DNA of 64,000 nucleotides from Seleniivibrio woodruffii (GTDB lineage: Bacteria; Chrysiogenota; Deferribacteres; Deferribacterales; Geovibrionaceae). This document shows positions 15,529-23,454 of the stretch, one piece after another. The position numbers and the translations under genes are program-made. The notes under the pieces were generated by a model, which was not told where the DNA came from, searched no databases, and was given only the letters and a program-made list of their open reading frames with translations. The stretch spans positions 337,106-401,105 of the forward strand of contig NZ_SMGG01000003.1 in the NCBI RefSeq assembly GCF_004339245.1. The letters are read 5' to 3'. Position 1 is the first letter of the stretch, and every line of letters begins with the position of its first letter.

Positions 15529-17049
15529 TTAGTCCTGTATCAGGCGATATTGAAGAGCTTCCAGAAGATGTCTGGATTCTATGTCGGGTGCGCCTGCCAG
15601 ATCGGCAATTGTGCGTGCGGTCTTCAGAACTTTCGAATAGCTTCTGGCGGAGAGATGGTATTTTTTTGCGGCGGTCTCCAGCAGTTTTTCAGATGCGGTG
15701 TCGAGTTTACAGAATTTTCTGGTCTCCTTTTCACTCATGCGGCTGTTGAACCGGGTGGATGATTTTTTGAACCGTTCAGACTGAATCCTGTGTGCGGCCT
15801 CAACCCTTTTCCTTATCTCCGAAGAGGGCTCTCCCTCGTTCATTGCGGAGAGTTCGGATATGTCTGCGGAGCTGACCTCAACGTGCATGTCTATTCTGTC
15901 CATGAGGGGGCCGGACATTCTGGAGCGGTATTTGTGAATCTGTGTGGGCGTGCAGGTGCATTCCTTCTGTTTATCCCCCATATATCCGCAGGGGCAGGGA
16001 TTGGCCGCCGCCACAAGCATGAAGTTTGCAGGATATACTACAGTTCTGCCGGCTCTGGCCACTGTGACCTCTCTGTCCTCAAGGGGCTGGCGAAGGGTTT
16101 CCAGCACGTTTCGGGGAAACTCCAGAAGTTCATCGAGGAAAAGAACTCCGTTGGATGCCAGACTCACCTGACCGGGGATGGCCTTCGATGTTCCGCCTAT
16201 GAGCGAAACACTGCTGCTTGTGTGGTGGGGACTGCAAAAGGGGCGGTGAACCGCAAGGTCCCTGCCGTTCTTTATCAGTCCTGCGACAGAATATATCTTT
16301 GTGGTTTCAATGGCCTCTGTGATGGTCATATCCGGAAGGATTGTGGGTATCCTGCGGGCTATCATTGTCTTTCCGCTGCCTGGGGATCCTATCATGAAAA
16401 GGTTGTGCATTCCCGCCGCCGCTATCTCGGCACATCTGCGGGCGGAGAACTGCCCCTTAACATCGGAAAAGTCCACTTCGTATTCCTTTACGGATGCGAA
16501 AAGTTTTGTGCGGTTTATGGCGTAGGGAGTTCCGACGCATCCGCCGTTGATGAACTCGACCACGGATGAAAGGTCTTCGAAGGGATATATCTCTATGCCG
16601 TCTATAACAGCGGCCTCGTCTGCGTTGTCTGCTGGCACTACCAGTTTGGTGAAGCCCGCCAGTTTTGCGCCCTCCGCAATGGGCAGTATCCCGCCCACAG
16701 CTCTCAGCCTGCCGTCCAGCGAAAGCTCTCCGGCGAACATGCAGTCCTCAGGAACTGATTTGACCATCCCTGCGGAGCATGTCAGTCCCACAGCCACCGG
16801 AAGGTCGAAGTGGGTTCCCTCTTTTTTTATGTCGGCGGGTGCAAGGTTGATGGTTATAGGATGGGAGAAAACGTTCAGATTCATGTTCTTCATGGCGGAT
16901 TTTACACGGTCACGGCTCTCTTTAACGGCGGTTTCCGCCAGCCCCACCATGTTAAACGTTGGAAGCCCCACGGAGCTTATATCCGTCTCAACTTCCACTA
17001 TCTCCGCCTGAATACCGTTCACCAGCGCACTGAACACTTTTGAAAACAT
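15529..17049 (-). CDS. comM: YifB/ComM family Mg-chelatase-like AAA ATPase
   Basis: This 506-residue protein has an N-terminal Lon-like domain (about 1-170, with LPTFNMVGLAETAVKESRDRV), then an AAA+ module with Walker A GSPGSGKTM, Walker B GVLFLDELLEF and the family Cys cluster NPCPCGYMGDKQKECTC, and a C-terminal helical lid. ComM-type proteins are helicases that promote branch migration during natural transformation. The ATG at 17049 has GGCGG upstream. An in-frame ATG eight codons earlier is less likely, as the family starts MFSKV. A comF-like gene lies at 36 kb. Confidence 0.9.
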   Translation of the reverse strand: MFSKVFSALVNGIQAEIVEVETDISSVGLPTFNMVGLAETAVKESRDRVKSAMKNMNLNVFSHPITINLAPADIKKEGTHFDLPVAVGLTCSAGMVKSVPEDCMFAGELSLDGRLRAVGGILPIAEGAKLAGFTKLVVPADNADEAAVIDGIEIYPFEDLSSVVEFINGGCVGTPYAINRTKLFASVKEYEVDFSDVKGQFSARRCAEIAAAGMHNLFMIGSPGSGKTMIARRIPTILPDMTITEAIETTKIYSVAGLIKNGRDLAVHRPFCSPHHTSSSVSLIGGTSKAIPGQVSLASNGVLFLDELLEFPRNVLETLRQPLEDREVTVARAGRTVVYPANFMLVAAANPCPCGYMGDKQKECTCTPTQIHKYRSRMSGPLMDRIDMHVEVSSADISELSAMNEGEPSSEIRKRVEAAHRIQSERFKKSSTRFNSRMSEKETRKFCKLDTASEKLLETAAKKYHLSARSYSKVLKTARTIADLAGAPDIESRHLLEALQYRLIQD

Positions 17050-17071
17050 TTTCACCGCCTGCAATACGTTC

Positions 17072-17099
17072 ATTATAAATGTTTTGGCGGCATGTGCAA
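17072..17099 (-). promoter_or_regulatory. Promoter for yifB/comM
   Basis: On the minus strand TTGCAC (17099-17094), a 16-bp spacer and a perfect TATAAT (17077-17072) lie 22 bases before the ATG. Confidence 0.6.
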
Positions 17100-17154
17100 A
17101 CTGTTTTGCAATTTCCCCTTGCAGAAATCAAAACGGGATACATATTAAGGGTAT

Positions 17155-17340
17155 AGTTACAGCTTAAGCAGTAACAAATACACTTCCCGAACGAAGAAAA
17201 GGTATCCGAAAGAAGTTAAGGCGGACTGAAGATTTCTGAAGAGAGTTCGGGACAGGAGAAAGTCCAATGGGTTCTGAGGTGACACCACCCAACTCGTAAA
17301 GCCCCGTAAATCGGCAAAGATTACGGGGCTTTATATTTTT
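17155..17340 (+). ncRNA. Unassigned structured small RNA with its own terminator
   Basis: This gene-free stretch shows several helices in order: GTTAC/GTAAC (17156-17175), CCCGAAC/GTTCGGG (17186-17192 with 17245-17251), GGAC/GTCC (17250-17265), TGGGT/ACCCA (17268-17291) and a strong terminator stem. A promoter-like TTGCAG (17119-17124) and TATTAA (17143-17148) precede it. The predicted length is about 185 nt. I could not match it to RNase P RNA, tmRNA, SRP RNA or a riboswitch, and no gene follows on the same strand. The exact 5' end is a guess. Confidence 0.5.
17298..17340 (+). terminator. Rho-independent terminator, also inside the end of the opposing gene
   Basis: There is a perfect 12-bp stem, AAAGCCCCGTAA (17298-17309) and TTACGGGGCTTT (17321-17332), with an 11-nt loop and ATATTTTT after it on the plus strand. 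The right arm also encodes the last codons and stop of the acetolactate decarboxylase gene on the other strand. Confidence 0.8.
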
Positions 17341-18088
17341 CAACCCTGTGAAGCTCGTCGCTTCTGTCTTTTGCCAGATCAAGCTCCTCAAGCCCCTTTT
17401 CGGGCAGAATCATCCTGAATTTGTTCTGTTTATCTATTGAAACCGTGCCGCCGGTCATCTCAAACGCCAGAATGTGGCCTCCGTAGGTCTTTGAACTGTC
17501 TATGAAATGCAGGTGATACCCTGCCACGTTTATACCTTTGACATAAGCCGGAAGGCGGTAGCCTACTATTGTTCCCTCTATGTCCTTATACTCAAAAACA
17601 GGCTGTGTTCTGACAACTTCCGCAAGAGGTCTGTAGGGCTTTGACTGAGCAGGAACCGAACGGACTGTCATAGCCTTGAATTTCCCTTCAGCTTTTACGG
17701 CATAGAAAAGGTTATCGTCTTTTATGAGGCTGTCGGCGAACATCTCAAATGCTTTGAAGTCAACAGGCGAACCGAGCTTCATGGTGATGTCCGGTCTGAA
17801 AAGCGACACCGATGCAAAGGGTGTTGTGCCCTGTCCGACCTTATATATCCTGCCGTCGGCCTTTGCCTGATATACCTGCCCGTCAAGGATTATCATCTCC
17901 CCTTCGAGTCTGTCAAAAGTACCTATGCCGAAATCCCCGTAGGATTTAAGGTTTTTTATCTGTGCAGAACCGTCATAGCCTCCGGCCAAGAGAGCGTCTA
18001 TGGTTGATATCTGGGTTACGGTGTTTTCGTTGTGGGCACAGCCGAAAAGCAGCAGTGCGAACAGAAGAAAAGAGGATGTGCGCATCAT
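17321..18088 (-). CDS. budA: Acetolactate decarboxylase, predicted lipoprotein
   Basis: This 255-residue protein converts 2-acetolactate to acetoin. The family zinc histidines are exact in spacing: His192, His194 and His205 in GYHLHFIDSSKTYGGH, as 194/196/207 in the Brevibacillus enzyme. The N-terminal IDALLAGGYDG and FGIGTFDRLEGEM blocks also match. It starts with a lipoprotein signal ending LLLFGC (Cys17), so the enzyme is probably tethered outside the cytoplasm, which is unusual for a fermentation enzyme though secreted members exist. No acetolactate synthase is nearby. It overlaps the upstream small lipoprotein gene by four bases. Confidence 0.85.
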   Translation of the reverse strand: MMRTSSFLLFALLLFGCAHNENTVTQISTIDALLAGGYDGSAQIKNLKSYGDFGIGTFDRLEGEMIILDGQVYQAKADGRIYKVGQGTTPFASVSLFRPDITMKLGSPVDFKAFEMFADSLIKDDNLFYAVKAEGKFKAMTVRSVPAQSKPYRPLAEVVRTQPVFEYKDIEGTIVGYRLPAYVKGINVAGYHLHFIDSSKTYGGHILAFEMTGGTVSIDKQNKFRMILPEKGLEELDLAKDRSDELHRVEKYKAP

Positions 18089-18273
18089 TTGAGGTTTTCC
18101 TGATATTTATCGTAGCTCATGCCGCCCTTTTGCAGGCACTTTTCACGGGCATCGCCCTCAAGATTTCCGCACTGATAGTTATGTCCCGACTTAAATCCGT
18201 TATACCATGCCCTTTTGGAGCATCCGGCGGTGAGTGTCAGAACGGTGAGCAGAAGAAGTAACATTTTTTGCAT
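18085..18273 (-). CDS. Small cysteine-containing lipoprotein
   Basis: This 62-residue precursor has a lipoprotein signal peptide with lipobox LTAGC (Cys18), leaving about 45 residues with a YNGFKSGHNYQC...REKCLQKGGMSYDKYQENL pattern and two further cysteines that could form a disulfide. Similar tiny lipoproteins occur in proteobacteria without known function. GAGGGC lies before the ATG. It is sandwiched between a LysR gene and the acetolactate decarboxylase gene and overlaps the latter, so all three are probably one transcript. Confidence 0.7.
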   Translation of the reverse strand: MQKMLLLLLTVLTLTAGCSKRAWYNGFKSGHNYQCGNLEGDAREKCLQKGGMSYDKYQENLK

Positions 18274-18274
18274 G

Positions 18275-19150
18275 TCAGCCCTCGTAAACGGACAGGATTG
18301 TGTTAAGCGCAGTGTCTATGAGCGGTTCGTCCTTTCTCTCTTTAAGGCAGGAGATGCAGACAGGAACGGTTATTGTTCTGTCGTGGAGGATATCAACATA
18401 TCCCTGCTCCGCCAGCCATACTGCGTCATCTTCACGAAGTACGCACACGCCTGAGCCTGTCTTCACCAGTTCAATCATGAGGTACTCATCGGACGCAACG
18501 ATTATCTTTTTCGGATTTTTTATGTCCGGCAGCGATTTTATGAGTTCCGTGCGGAAGGGGCAGTCCTCGCTTCCCCATACCCATGGAATTTCCGCCAGAG
18601 TGTTCCATGAAACGTTCTCTGCGGTTTCAAGTATGCCCTTGGATACCACCATGCATATCTGAACGGGGAATATGTCTATAGTGTGGATGTCCTTTTCGGC
18701 GTATCTGCCGTAGGAAAATCCGAGGTCAAGCTCGCCAGAGCGGAGCATCTGGGGTGTTTTGCCGGATTCACTCAGGGCAAACCTCAGAGATATCTCAGGA
18801 AGGCATTTAAGGATTGCGGCGTTGATGCTCTGCACCCGCAGAAAGACCGGATTGGTGTTCACGCCGATGGTGATGCTCCCTTTTATCTCTTTCTGCATGC
18901 GCATAGCCTGCCGCTTTATGCTTTGTACCGTGTCGTTGACTGCTATGGCACTTTCAAGCAGAGCCGCCCCCTCCTGAGTAAGCTCAACGCCTCTGGCCTG
19001 CCTTGAGAACAGGGTGACGTTCAGCTCCTCCTCAAGGAGTTTTATCTGTGTGGAGAGCGCAGAAAGGCTGAGATTCAGCTTCTGTGCCGCCTTGGTCATA
19101 TTTTTCAGTTCCGCCGTAGCGGCAAATGCCGCCAGCTGTGCCAGTTCCAT
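18275..19150 (-). CDS. LysR-family transcriptional regulator
   Basis: This 291-residue protein has an N-terminal winged helix-turn-helix (residues 1-60, AAFAATAELKNMTKAAQKLNLSLSALS) and a two-lobed substrate-binding domain. It is in the same direction as, and immediately upstream of, the lipoprotein and acetolactate decarboxylase genes. In Bacillus the acetoin operon is also controlled by a LysR protein (AlsR), which makes it a candidate regulator here, but the co-directional arrangement differs from the usual divergent one. The ligand is unknown. Confidence 0.85.
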   Translation of the reverse strand: MELAQLAAFAATAELKNMTKAAQKLNLSLSALSTQIKLLEEELNVTLFSRQARGVELTQEGAALLESAIAVNDTVQSIKRQAMRMQKEIKGSITIGVNTNPVFLRVQSINAAILKCLPEISLRFALSESGKTPQMLRSGELDLGFSYGRYAEKDIHTIDIFPVQICMVVSKGILETAENVSWNTLAEIPWVWGSEDCPFRTELIKSLPDIKNPKKIIVASDEYLMIELVKTGSGVCVLREDDAVWLAEQGYVDILHDRTITVPVCISCLKERKDEPLIDTALNTILSVYEG

Positions 19151-19153
19151 GGA

Positions 19154-20020
19154 TCAAAATCCGGGCCTGTAGAGGTAATAGATCCCTCCGTCGACACCCT
19201 TAGACTGTGTTATGCTCTTTGCCTGTGAAAGAAGGGTTCTTATGAGGCTCTGTTCAGGCTCGTAGAACTCCTCAATTGCGATGTCGGGCATATCCAGCTG
19301 TTTTTTCATGGCGTTTTCGGCCTCCTCACGGGTGCCGATGGTGTCTATAAGGTCATACTGCTTCGCCTGACGGCCGCTGAAAACACGTCCGTCCGCAAGC
19401 TCACGCAGTTTTTTCTCATCTATCTTTCTGCGTTTCAGGATATCCCGCAGAAACTGCTCGTAAAAATCGTTGATGTTGCTCTGAAGGTACTTCTGTTCCT
19501 CTTCGGTCAGCTCTCTGGTGGGCGAGGGCACGTCCTTCATCTTTCCGCTTTTGATAACCACGCTCTGAACGCCGAACTTGTCCATCAGCCCTCTGAAATT
19601 GGTATATTCCATGATAACGCCGATGCTTCCGGTTATGGTGCTCTCCATGGCAAATATTTTGTCACAGGCTGCGGCGGTGTAATATCCGCCGGATGCGGCT
19701 ACGGATTCCATAACGGCATAGACAGGCTTGTGCATCTTCATTATGCGCAGATAGAGCTGCTGGGTTGGGGCTATGGCTCCGCCTGGAGAGTTTATCTCAA
19801 GGATAACGCCTTTGATCTTTTCGTTTTCATCCAGAGACTTGAGCTTTTCGTCAAGGTATCTGGTGTCCATTATGACACCCTCAAGACGGACAACTGCGAT
19901 GGTGTCCTCCATCAGAAGGTCCTCACCGGTTGCACCCATGACTGTGATGATGCGTACGATCACTGCGAAAATAAGGACAAAAAGGATAGCTTTACCGAAG
20001 AATCTGAAGAATTTACTCAT
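19154..20020 (-). CDS. sppA: Signal peptide peptidase SppA, short form
   Basis: This 288-residue membrane protease of the S49 family degrades cleaved signal peptides. It has one N-terminal transmembrane helix (about 10-28), INSPGG (77-82), the nucleophile Ser110 in SVAASGGYY and the catalytic Lys region KSGKMKD (157-163). It is the single-domain short form, which assembles as an octamer. It lies downstream of rpsA in the same direction but behind a terminator and repeats, so it is probably transcribed separately. Confidence 0.93.
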   Translation of the reverse strand: MSKFFRFFGKAILFVLIFAVIVRIITVMGATGEDLLMEDTIAVVRLEGVIMDTRYLDEKLKSLDENEKIKGVILEINSPGGAIAPTQQLYLRIMKMHKPVYAVMESVAASGGYYTAAACDKIFAMESTITGSIGVIMEYTNFRGLMDKFGVQSVVIKSGKMKDVPSPTRELTEEEQKYLQSNINDFYEQFLRDILKRRKIDEKKLRELADGRVFSGRQAKQYDLIDTIGTREEAENAMKKQLDMPDIAIEEFYEPEQSLIRTLLSQAKSITQSKGVDGGIYYLYRPGF

Positions 20021-20065
20021 AAAACCTCACAAAGAACATGTAAGGAAAAACAGGCTGATGGCAAA

Positions 20066-20160
20066 ATTCTTAGCCTCCCTTTAATAAAGGGAGGTCTGGA
20101 GGGATTTTCTTATACAGCAGGGAAATCCACCCCTACCCTCCTTTCCCAAAGGAGGGTGAA
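20066..20160. repeat. Dispersed repeat, two copies head to head
   Basis: The right half (20123-20160) reads AAATCCACCCCTACCCTCC then TTTCCCAAAGGAGGGTGAA. The left half (20066-20110), read on the minus strand, is a related unit AAAATCCCTCCAGACCTCCC then TTTATTAAAGGGAGG. A third copy sits at 40273-40309. It is non-coding and lies between sppA and rpsA. Confidence 0.7.
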
Positions 20161-20170
20161 AAGAACATGC

Positions 20171-20202
20171 AAAAGCCAAAAAGCCGCCCCGTTTGGGGCG
20201 GC
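20171..20202 (-). terminator. Rho-independent terminator of the rpsA operon
   Basis: On the minus strand, GCCGCCCC, a 4-nt AAAC loop and GGGGCGGC (20202-20183) are followed by TTTTTGGCTTTT, about 14 bases after the rpsA stop. Confidence 0.85.
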
Positions 20203-20215
20203 GTTGCTGTTTATG

Positions 20216-21907
20216 TTACTGCAGTTTGCCTTTAAGGATGTTTCCGAGGCTGAAGCTGCTGTCGTCTGACTGCTCCAGTTTTCTGAGGTATTCTTTAACC
20301 TCACGTTTTTCGGAATCCTGCTGGAATCTGCGGACTGAAAGGAGAACGTTTCTTTCTTTCGCATCGTTGCGGAAAACAACCGCTTTAATGGTGTCGCCCA
20401 CTGCAAATTTGCTGGCGGGGTCGATTCTTTCCACATCAAGCTCGTTTTCGGGGATGAAGCCCACAAGCTCTCTGGGGAGTTCAACTTCCAGACCGTCTTT
20501 GCGAACGGAAAGAACTTTGACCTCGACAACTTTGCCCTGAGGCAGGAGTTTGCCGATCTCTCTCCAGGGGTTTGTCTCCATCTGCTTGATACCAAGGCTG
20601 ATGCGCTCTCTTTCGGGGTCTATTTTAAGGACTTTTGCCTCAATGCTGTCGCCCTCTTTGTAAAGAGCGTGCAGATCCTGAGGTTCTTCAGTCCATGAGA
20701 TGTCCTTTTTGCGGATGAGACCGTCAAGGAACTCGCCGAAATCGACAAACAGGCCGAACTCTGTGATGGACTTTATGGTTCCGGATACGACAGAGCCTTC
20801 GGGGTGGTTGTTCTTAAGAGCTGACCAGGGGTTTTCCTGAAGAGCTTTCAGAGAGATAACCAGTTTTTTCTTTTCGTTGTCAACGTCGGTCACTCTGCCG
20901 AGGACTGCGTCTTTAGGCTCGATGGATATCTTGGCGTTTTTGAGCCATGAGATTTCCTCAAGGGGAATGAAACCGTCCACTCCCTGCTCGATCTCCATTA
21001 CGAATCCTTTATTTTTTCTGGCAACAACTGTGCCTTTAACTTCTGAGCCAACGGGATATTTGTCTGCGGCTTTATCCCAGGGATCGTTATCCATCTGCTT
21101 CAGGCCAACTTCAAGTTTCTCATTTTCGAGGTCAATGCTGAGAACTTTGACTTCAAGCTCGTCGCCTTCTTCAAGATATTGGTTGGGGTGTTTTACGACT
21201 CCCCATGCTATGTTGTTTTTGCGGAGGAAGCCGTCAACTGCGCCGAAGTTCATGAATGCGCCGTAATGCTTAATGGTCTTAACTTTACCTTTAAGCACCT
21301 GACCTTCGGAGATCTCATCGAAGAAGCCTTTTTTGTTCTTTTCGATGGACTGGATCATGTGCAGTTTGCGGGAAGCGAGGAATGAGCGCTGTTTTTTGTT
21401 TGACTTAAGAACCTTGCAGTCGAAGGTCTTGCCGATGTACTCCTCGGGTTTAAGGGTTGCGTTTTTGAAATCCATGTGGTTTTCGGGGATGAAACACTCG
21501 ATTTCGCCGTATTTTCCGAGAAAACCTTTATCTACAGCAGCAGTGATCTTAACGCTGAGGGGAGTTCCGTTGTCCAGAGCTTTGTCAACGTCTATCCAGT
21601 CAGTCTCTTTCTCGATGGCTTTTCTGGACAGCTTGAGATATCCGCCGCCGCCTGAAACGCCGAGAAAAAGAACTTCGATTTCATCGCCGACTTTAATGGA
21701 GAGTTTCCCGTCTTTGAGAAATTCGGAGCTGGGGACGACGCCCTCAGTTTTGTACCCGATATTCACCAGCACATCGCTGTCGTTTATCTGGGCCACGGTT
21801 CCTTTTACGATGGAGTTCTTTTCAGGCTGCTGGAGAGATTCCTCAAGCATCGCTTCAAAGTCTTCCATACGCATGTTGTCGCCGCCGTTTTCGTTAATCC
21901 TGCTCAT
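20216..21907 (-). CDS. rpsA: 30S ribosomal protein S1
   Basis: This 563-residue protein has six S1 RNA-binding domains in tandem, each with the G-x-V-x-G-x-V entry and a GFLP/GLI-like core. It binds mRNA on the small subunit. Start ATG 21907 has AGAGGT upstream; a second possible start is the Met at residue 12. The gene overlaps ispH by 14 bases in another frame. In Firmicutes IspH and S1 are sometimes fused; here they are separate but coupled. The order cmk-ispH-rpsA is a widely conserved neighbourhood. Confidence 0.95.
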   Translation of the reverse strand: MSRINENGGDNMRMEDFEAMLEESLQQPEKNSIVKGTVAQINDSDVLVNIGYKTEGVVPSSEFLKDGKLSIKVGDEIEVLFLGVSGGGGYLKLSRKAIEKETDWIDVDKALDNGTPLSVKITAAVDKGFLGKYGEIECFIPENHMDFKNATLKPEEYIGKTFDCKVLKSNKKQRSFLASRKLHMIQSIEKNKKGFFDEISEGQVLKGKVKTIKHYGAFMNFGAVDGFLRKNNIAWGVVKHPNQYLEEGDELEVKVLSIDLENEKLEVGLKQMDNDPWDKAADKYPVGSEVKGTVVARKNKGFVMEIEQGVDGFIPLEEISWLKNAKISIEPKDAVLGRVTDVDNEKKKLVISLKALQENPWSALKNNHPEGSVVSGTIKSITEFGLFVDFGEFLDGLIRKKDISWTEEPQDLHALYKEGDSIEAKVLKIDPERERISLGIKQMETNPWREIGKLLPQGKVVEVKVLSVRKDGLEVELPRELVGFIPENELDVERIDPASKFAVGDTIKAVVFRNDAKERNVLLSVRRFQQDSEKREVKEYLRKLEQSDDSSFSLGNILKGKLQ

Positions 21908-22742
21908 TAGTGACCTCTTTTAAAAATTCTATTACTTCGTCCACCAGATAACCGGGGGTACTGGCTCCCGCAGTGATGCCAACCTTCCGGCTGTCTTTGA
22001 ACAACTCTTTGCAGAGCTCATCCTTCGTTTCAATATGCATGGTTCTGGGGCATATCCCTTTGCAGATTTCATAAAGACGGGTGGTGTTCCCGCTGTTTTT
22101 TCCGCCGATGACCAGCATTGTGTCCACCTGTCCTGCGAGACTGATGGCCGCTGCCTGCCTGAGATTTGTTGCGTTGCATATCGTATTGCTGACGGTGAGA
22201 CCGCTGCATTTAGTTTTAAGTATTTCTGCAATTTTGTCAAATGATTCCGAATTCTGAGTTGTCTGCGCTATGAGCGCATATTGCTCACGGAAGGGAAGAG
22301 CATTTGCCTCCGCTTCTCCGGAAACTATGAAATATTCTGAATCTATAAAGCTGACAATGCTTTGTACTTCGGGGTGATTGTTCTCCCCGTAGACTACCAC
22401 ACTGGCGCCGCCCTGTCCGAGCTTCTGTGCGGAATTCTGCGCTTTTTTCACGAAAGGGCATGTGGCATCTACCACATTGACCGATTTTTCGCTTAAGTCG
22501 CCGTATGTTTGCTTTGGAACGCCATGGGAGCGTATGACAACCGTGTTTTCATTGCTGAAGTTATCTGTGTCTTCGCATACGCCGACACCCTGTTCGGCGA
22601 ATTTTCTGACTATCTGCGGGTTGTGAATGATAGGCCCTAGGGTATAAACACCCGTGTGTTTTCTGGATGTCTCCTCCACCAGACCCACGGCTCTTTCCAC
22701 ACCGAAACAGAATCCGGCATGGTCAGCTATTATTATTTCCAC
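21894..22742 (-). CDS. ispH: 4-hydroxy-3-methylbut-2-enyl diphosphate reductase
   Basis: This 282-residue Fe-S enzyme makes IPP and DMAPP in the last step of the MEP pathway. The three cluster cysteines are visible in AGFCFGVERA, DATCPFVKKA and NTICNAT, together with the THNPQIV-like segment IIHNPQIV and the E-x-HGV region RSHGVPK. It sits between cmk and rpsA on the same strand and overlaps rpsA. Confidence 0.96.
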   Translation of the reverse strand: MEIIIADHAGFCFGVERAVGLVEETSRKHTGVYTLGPIIHNPQIVRKFAEQGVGVCEDTDNFSNENTVVIRSHGVPKQTYGDLSEKSVNVVDATCPFVKKAQNSAQKLGQGGASVVVYGENNHPEVQSIVSFIDSEYFIVSGEAEANALPFREQYALIAQTTQNSESFDKIAEILKTKCSGLTVSNTICNATNLRQAAAISLAGQVDTMLVIGGKNSGNTTRLYEICKGICPRTMHIETKDELCKELFKDSRKVGITAGASTPGYLVDEVIEFLKEVTNEQD

Positions 22743-22803
22743 CTACACTCCGTAAGTATTCTTTAAAGAATCAGACCGCCAGGCTTTGACTGGGCGTTCT
22801 ATT

Positions 22804-23454
22804 TTATTTGTTGGAAGCTGTCTCGGTTATTATTGATATAACTTGCTCTATTGTCAAGTTAGTTGTGTCGATTTCGAGGGCATCGGCCGCCTTTTTCAAA
22901 GGCGCATGCTCCCTTTCGGAGTCCTGTTTGTCCCTCTTTATGATTTCCGCCTCGATATCGTCAATGGTTTTATTGAACCCCATAGCCTCGAAATCCTTCA
23001 TTCTGCGCCTTGCCCGCTCACGGGGAGAGGCCACAAGAAAGAATTTGTATTCGGCATCGGGAAAAACGTGTGTGCCTATATCACGTCCGTCCATTATGAC
23101 GGATGTTTTTGAGGCCATCTTGCGCAGTTTGTCGGTTACCAGCGTGCGGATATCCTCCATGGCGGCAACGGCGCTTACCTTTGCGGCTATTTCGGGTGTT
23201 CTTATCACAGTAGAGATGTCCTCGGTTTTGCCGTTCAGAGTGAGAAAGAGTTTTCCTGCGGTGTCGAACTCAAGCTCCGCATGGGAAACGGCCTCAACAA
23301 GTTCCGCACCGTCTTTTCCTGTTACTGTGCCTATGTATGCGCAGGCTCTGTAGAGTGCGCCTGAATCCAGATATGTTATCCCTAGGTTTTTCGCAACAAC
23401 CTTGCTGACGGTGCTTTTGCCGCTTCCTGCGGGTCCGTCCACTGCTATCTTCAT
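22804..23454 (-). CDS. cmk: Cytidylate kinase
   Basis: This 216-residue P-loop kinase phosphorylates CMP and dCMP. It has Walker A GPAGSGKST, a DSGALYRA CMP-binding stretch, DGRDIGTHVFP and the RARRR lid. The ATG at 23454 has GGAGG five bases upstream and shares one base with the aroA stop (TGATG), so translation is coupled to aroA. Confidence 0.96.
   Translation of the reverse strand: MKIAVDGPAGSGKSTVSKVVAKNLGITYLDSGALYRACAYIGTVTGKDGAELVEAVSHAELEFDTAGKLFLTLNGKTEDISTVIRTPEIAAKVSAVAAMEDIRTLVTDKLRKMASKTSVIMDGRDIGTHVFPDAEYKFFLVASPRERARRRMKDFEAMGFNKTIDDIEAEIIKRDKQDSEREHAPLKKAADALEIDTTNLTIEQVISIITETASNK

Noticed and set aside
15790-16569. Long plus-strand open frame opposite yifB/comM
   Set aside because: It is antisense to Walker A/B and the Cys cluster of YifB; the translation is Cys/Gly/His-rich without domain features, a normal shadow of the real gene.
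17250-17265. GGACAGGAGAAAGTCC as part of an RNase P RNA (conserved GAGGAAAGTCC)
   Set aside because: The other conserved RNase P elements, such as ACAGAA, are missing and the RNA is about half the expected length.
21894-21907. Programmed frameshift joining IspH to S1
   Set aside because: rpsA has its own Shine-Dalgarno (AGAGGT) and start codon, and no slippery heptamer is apparent at the ispH end.
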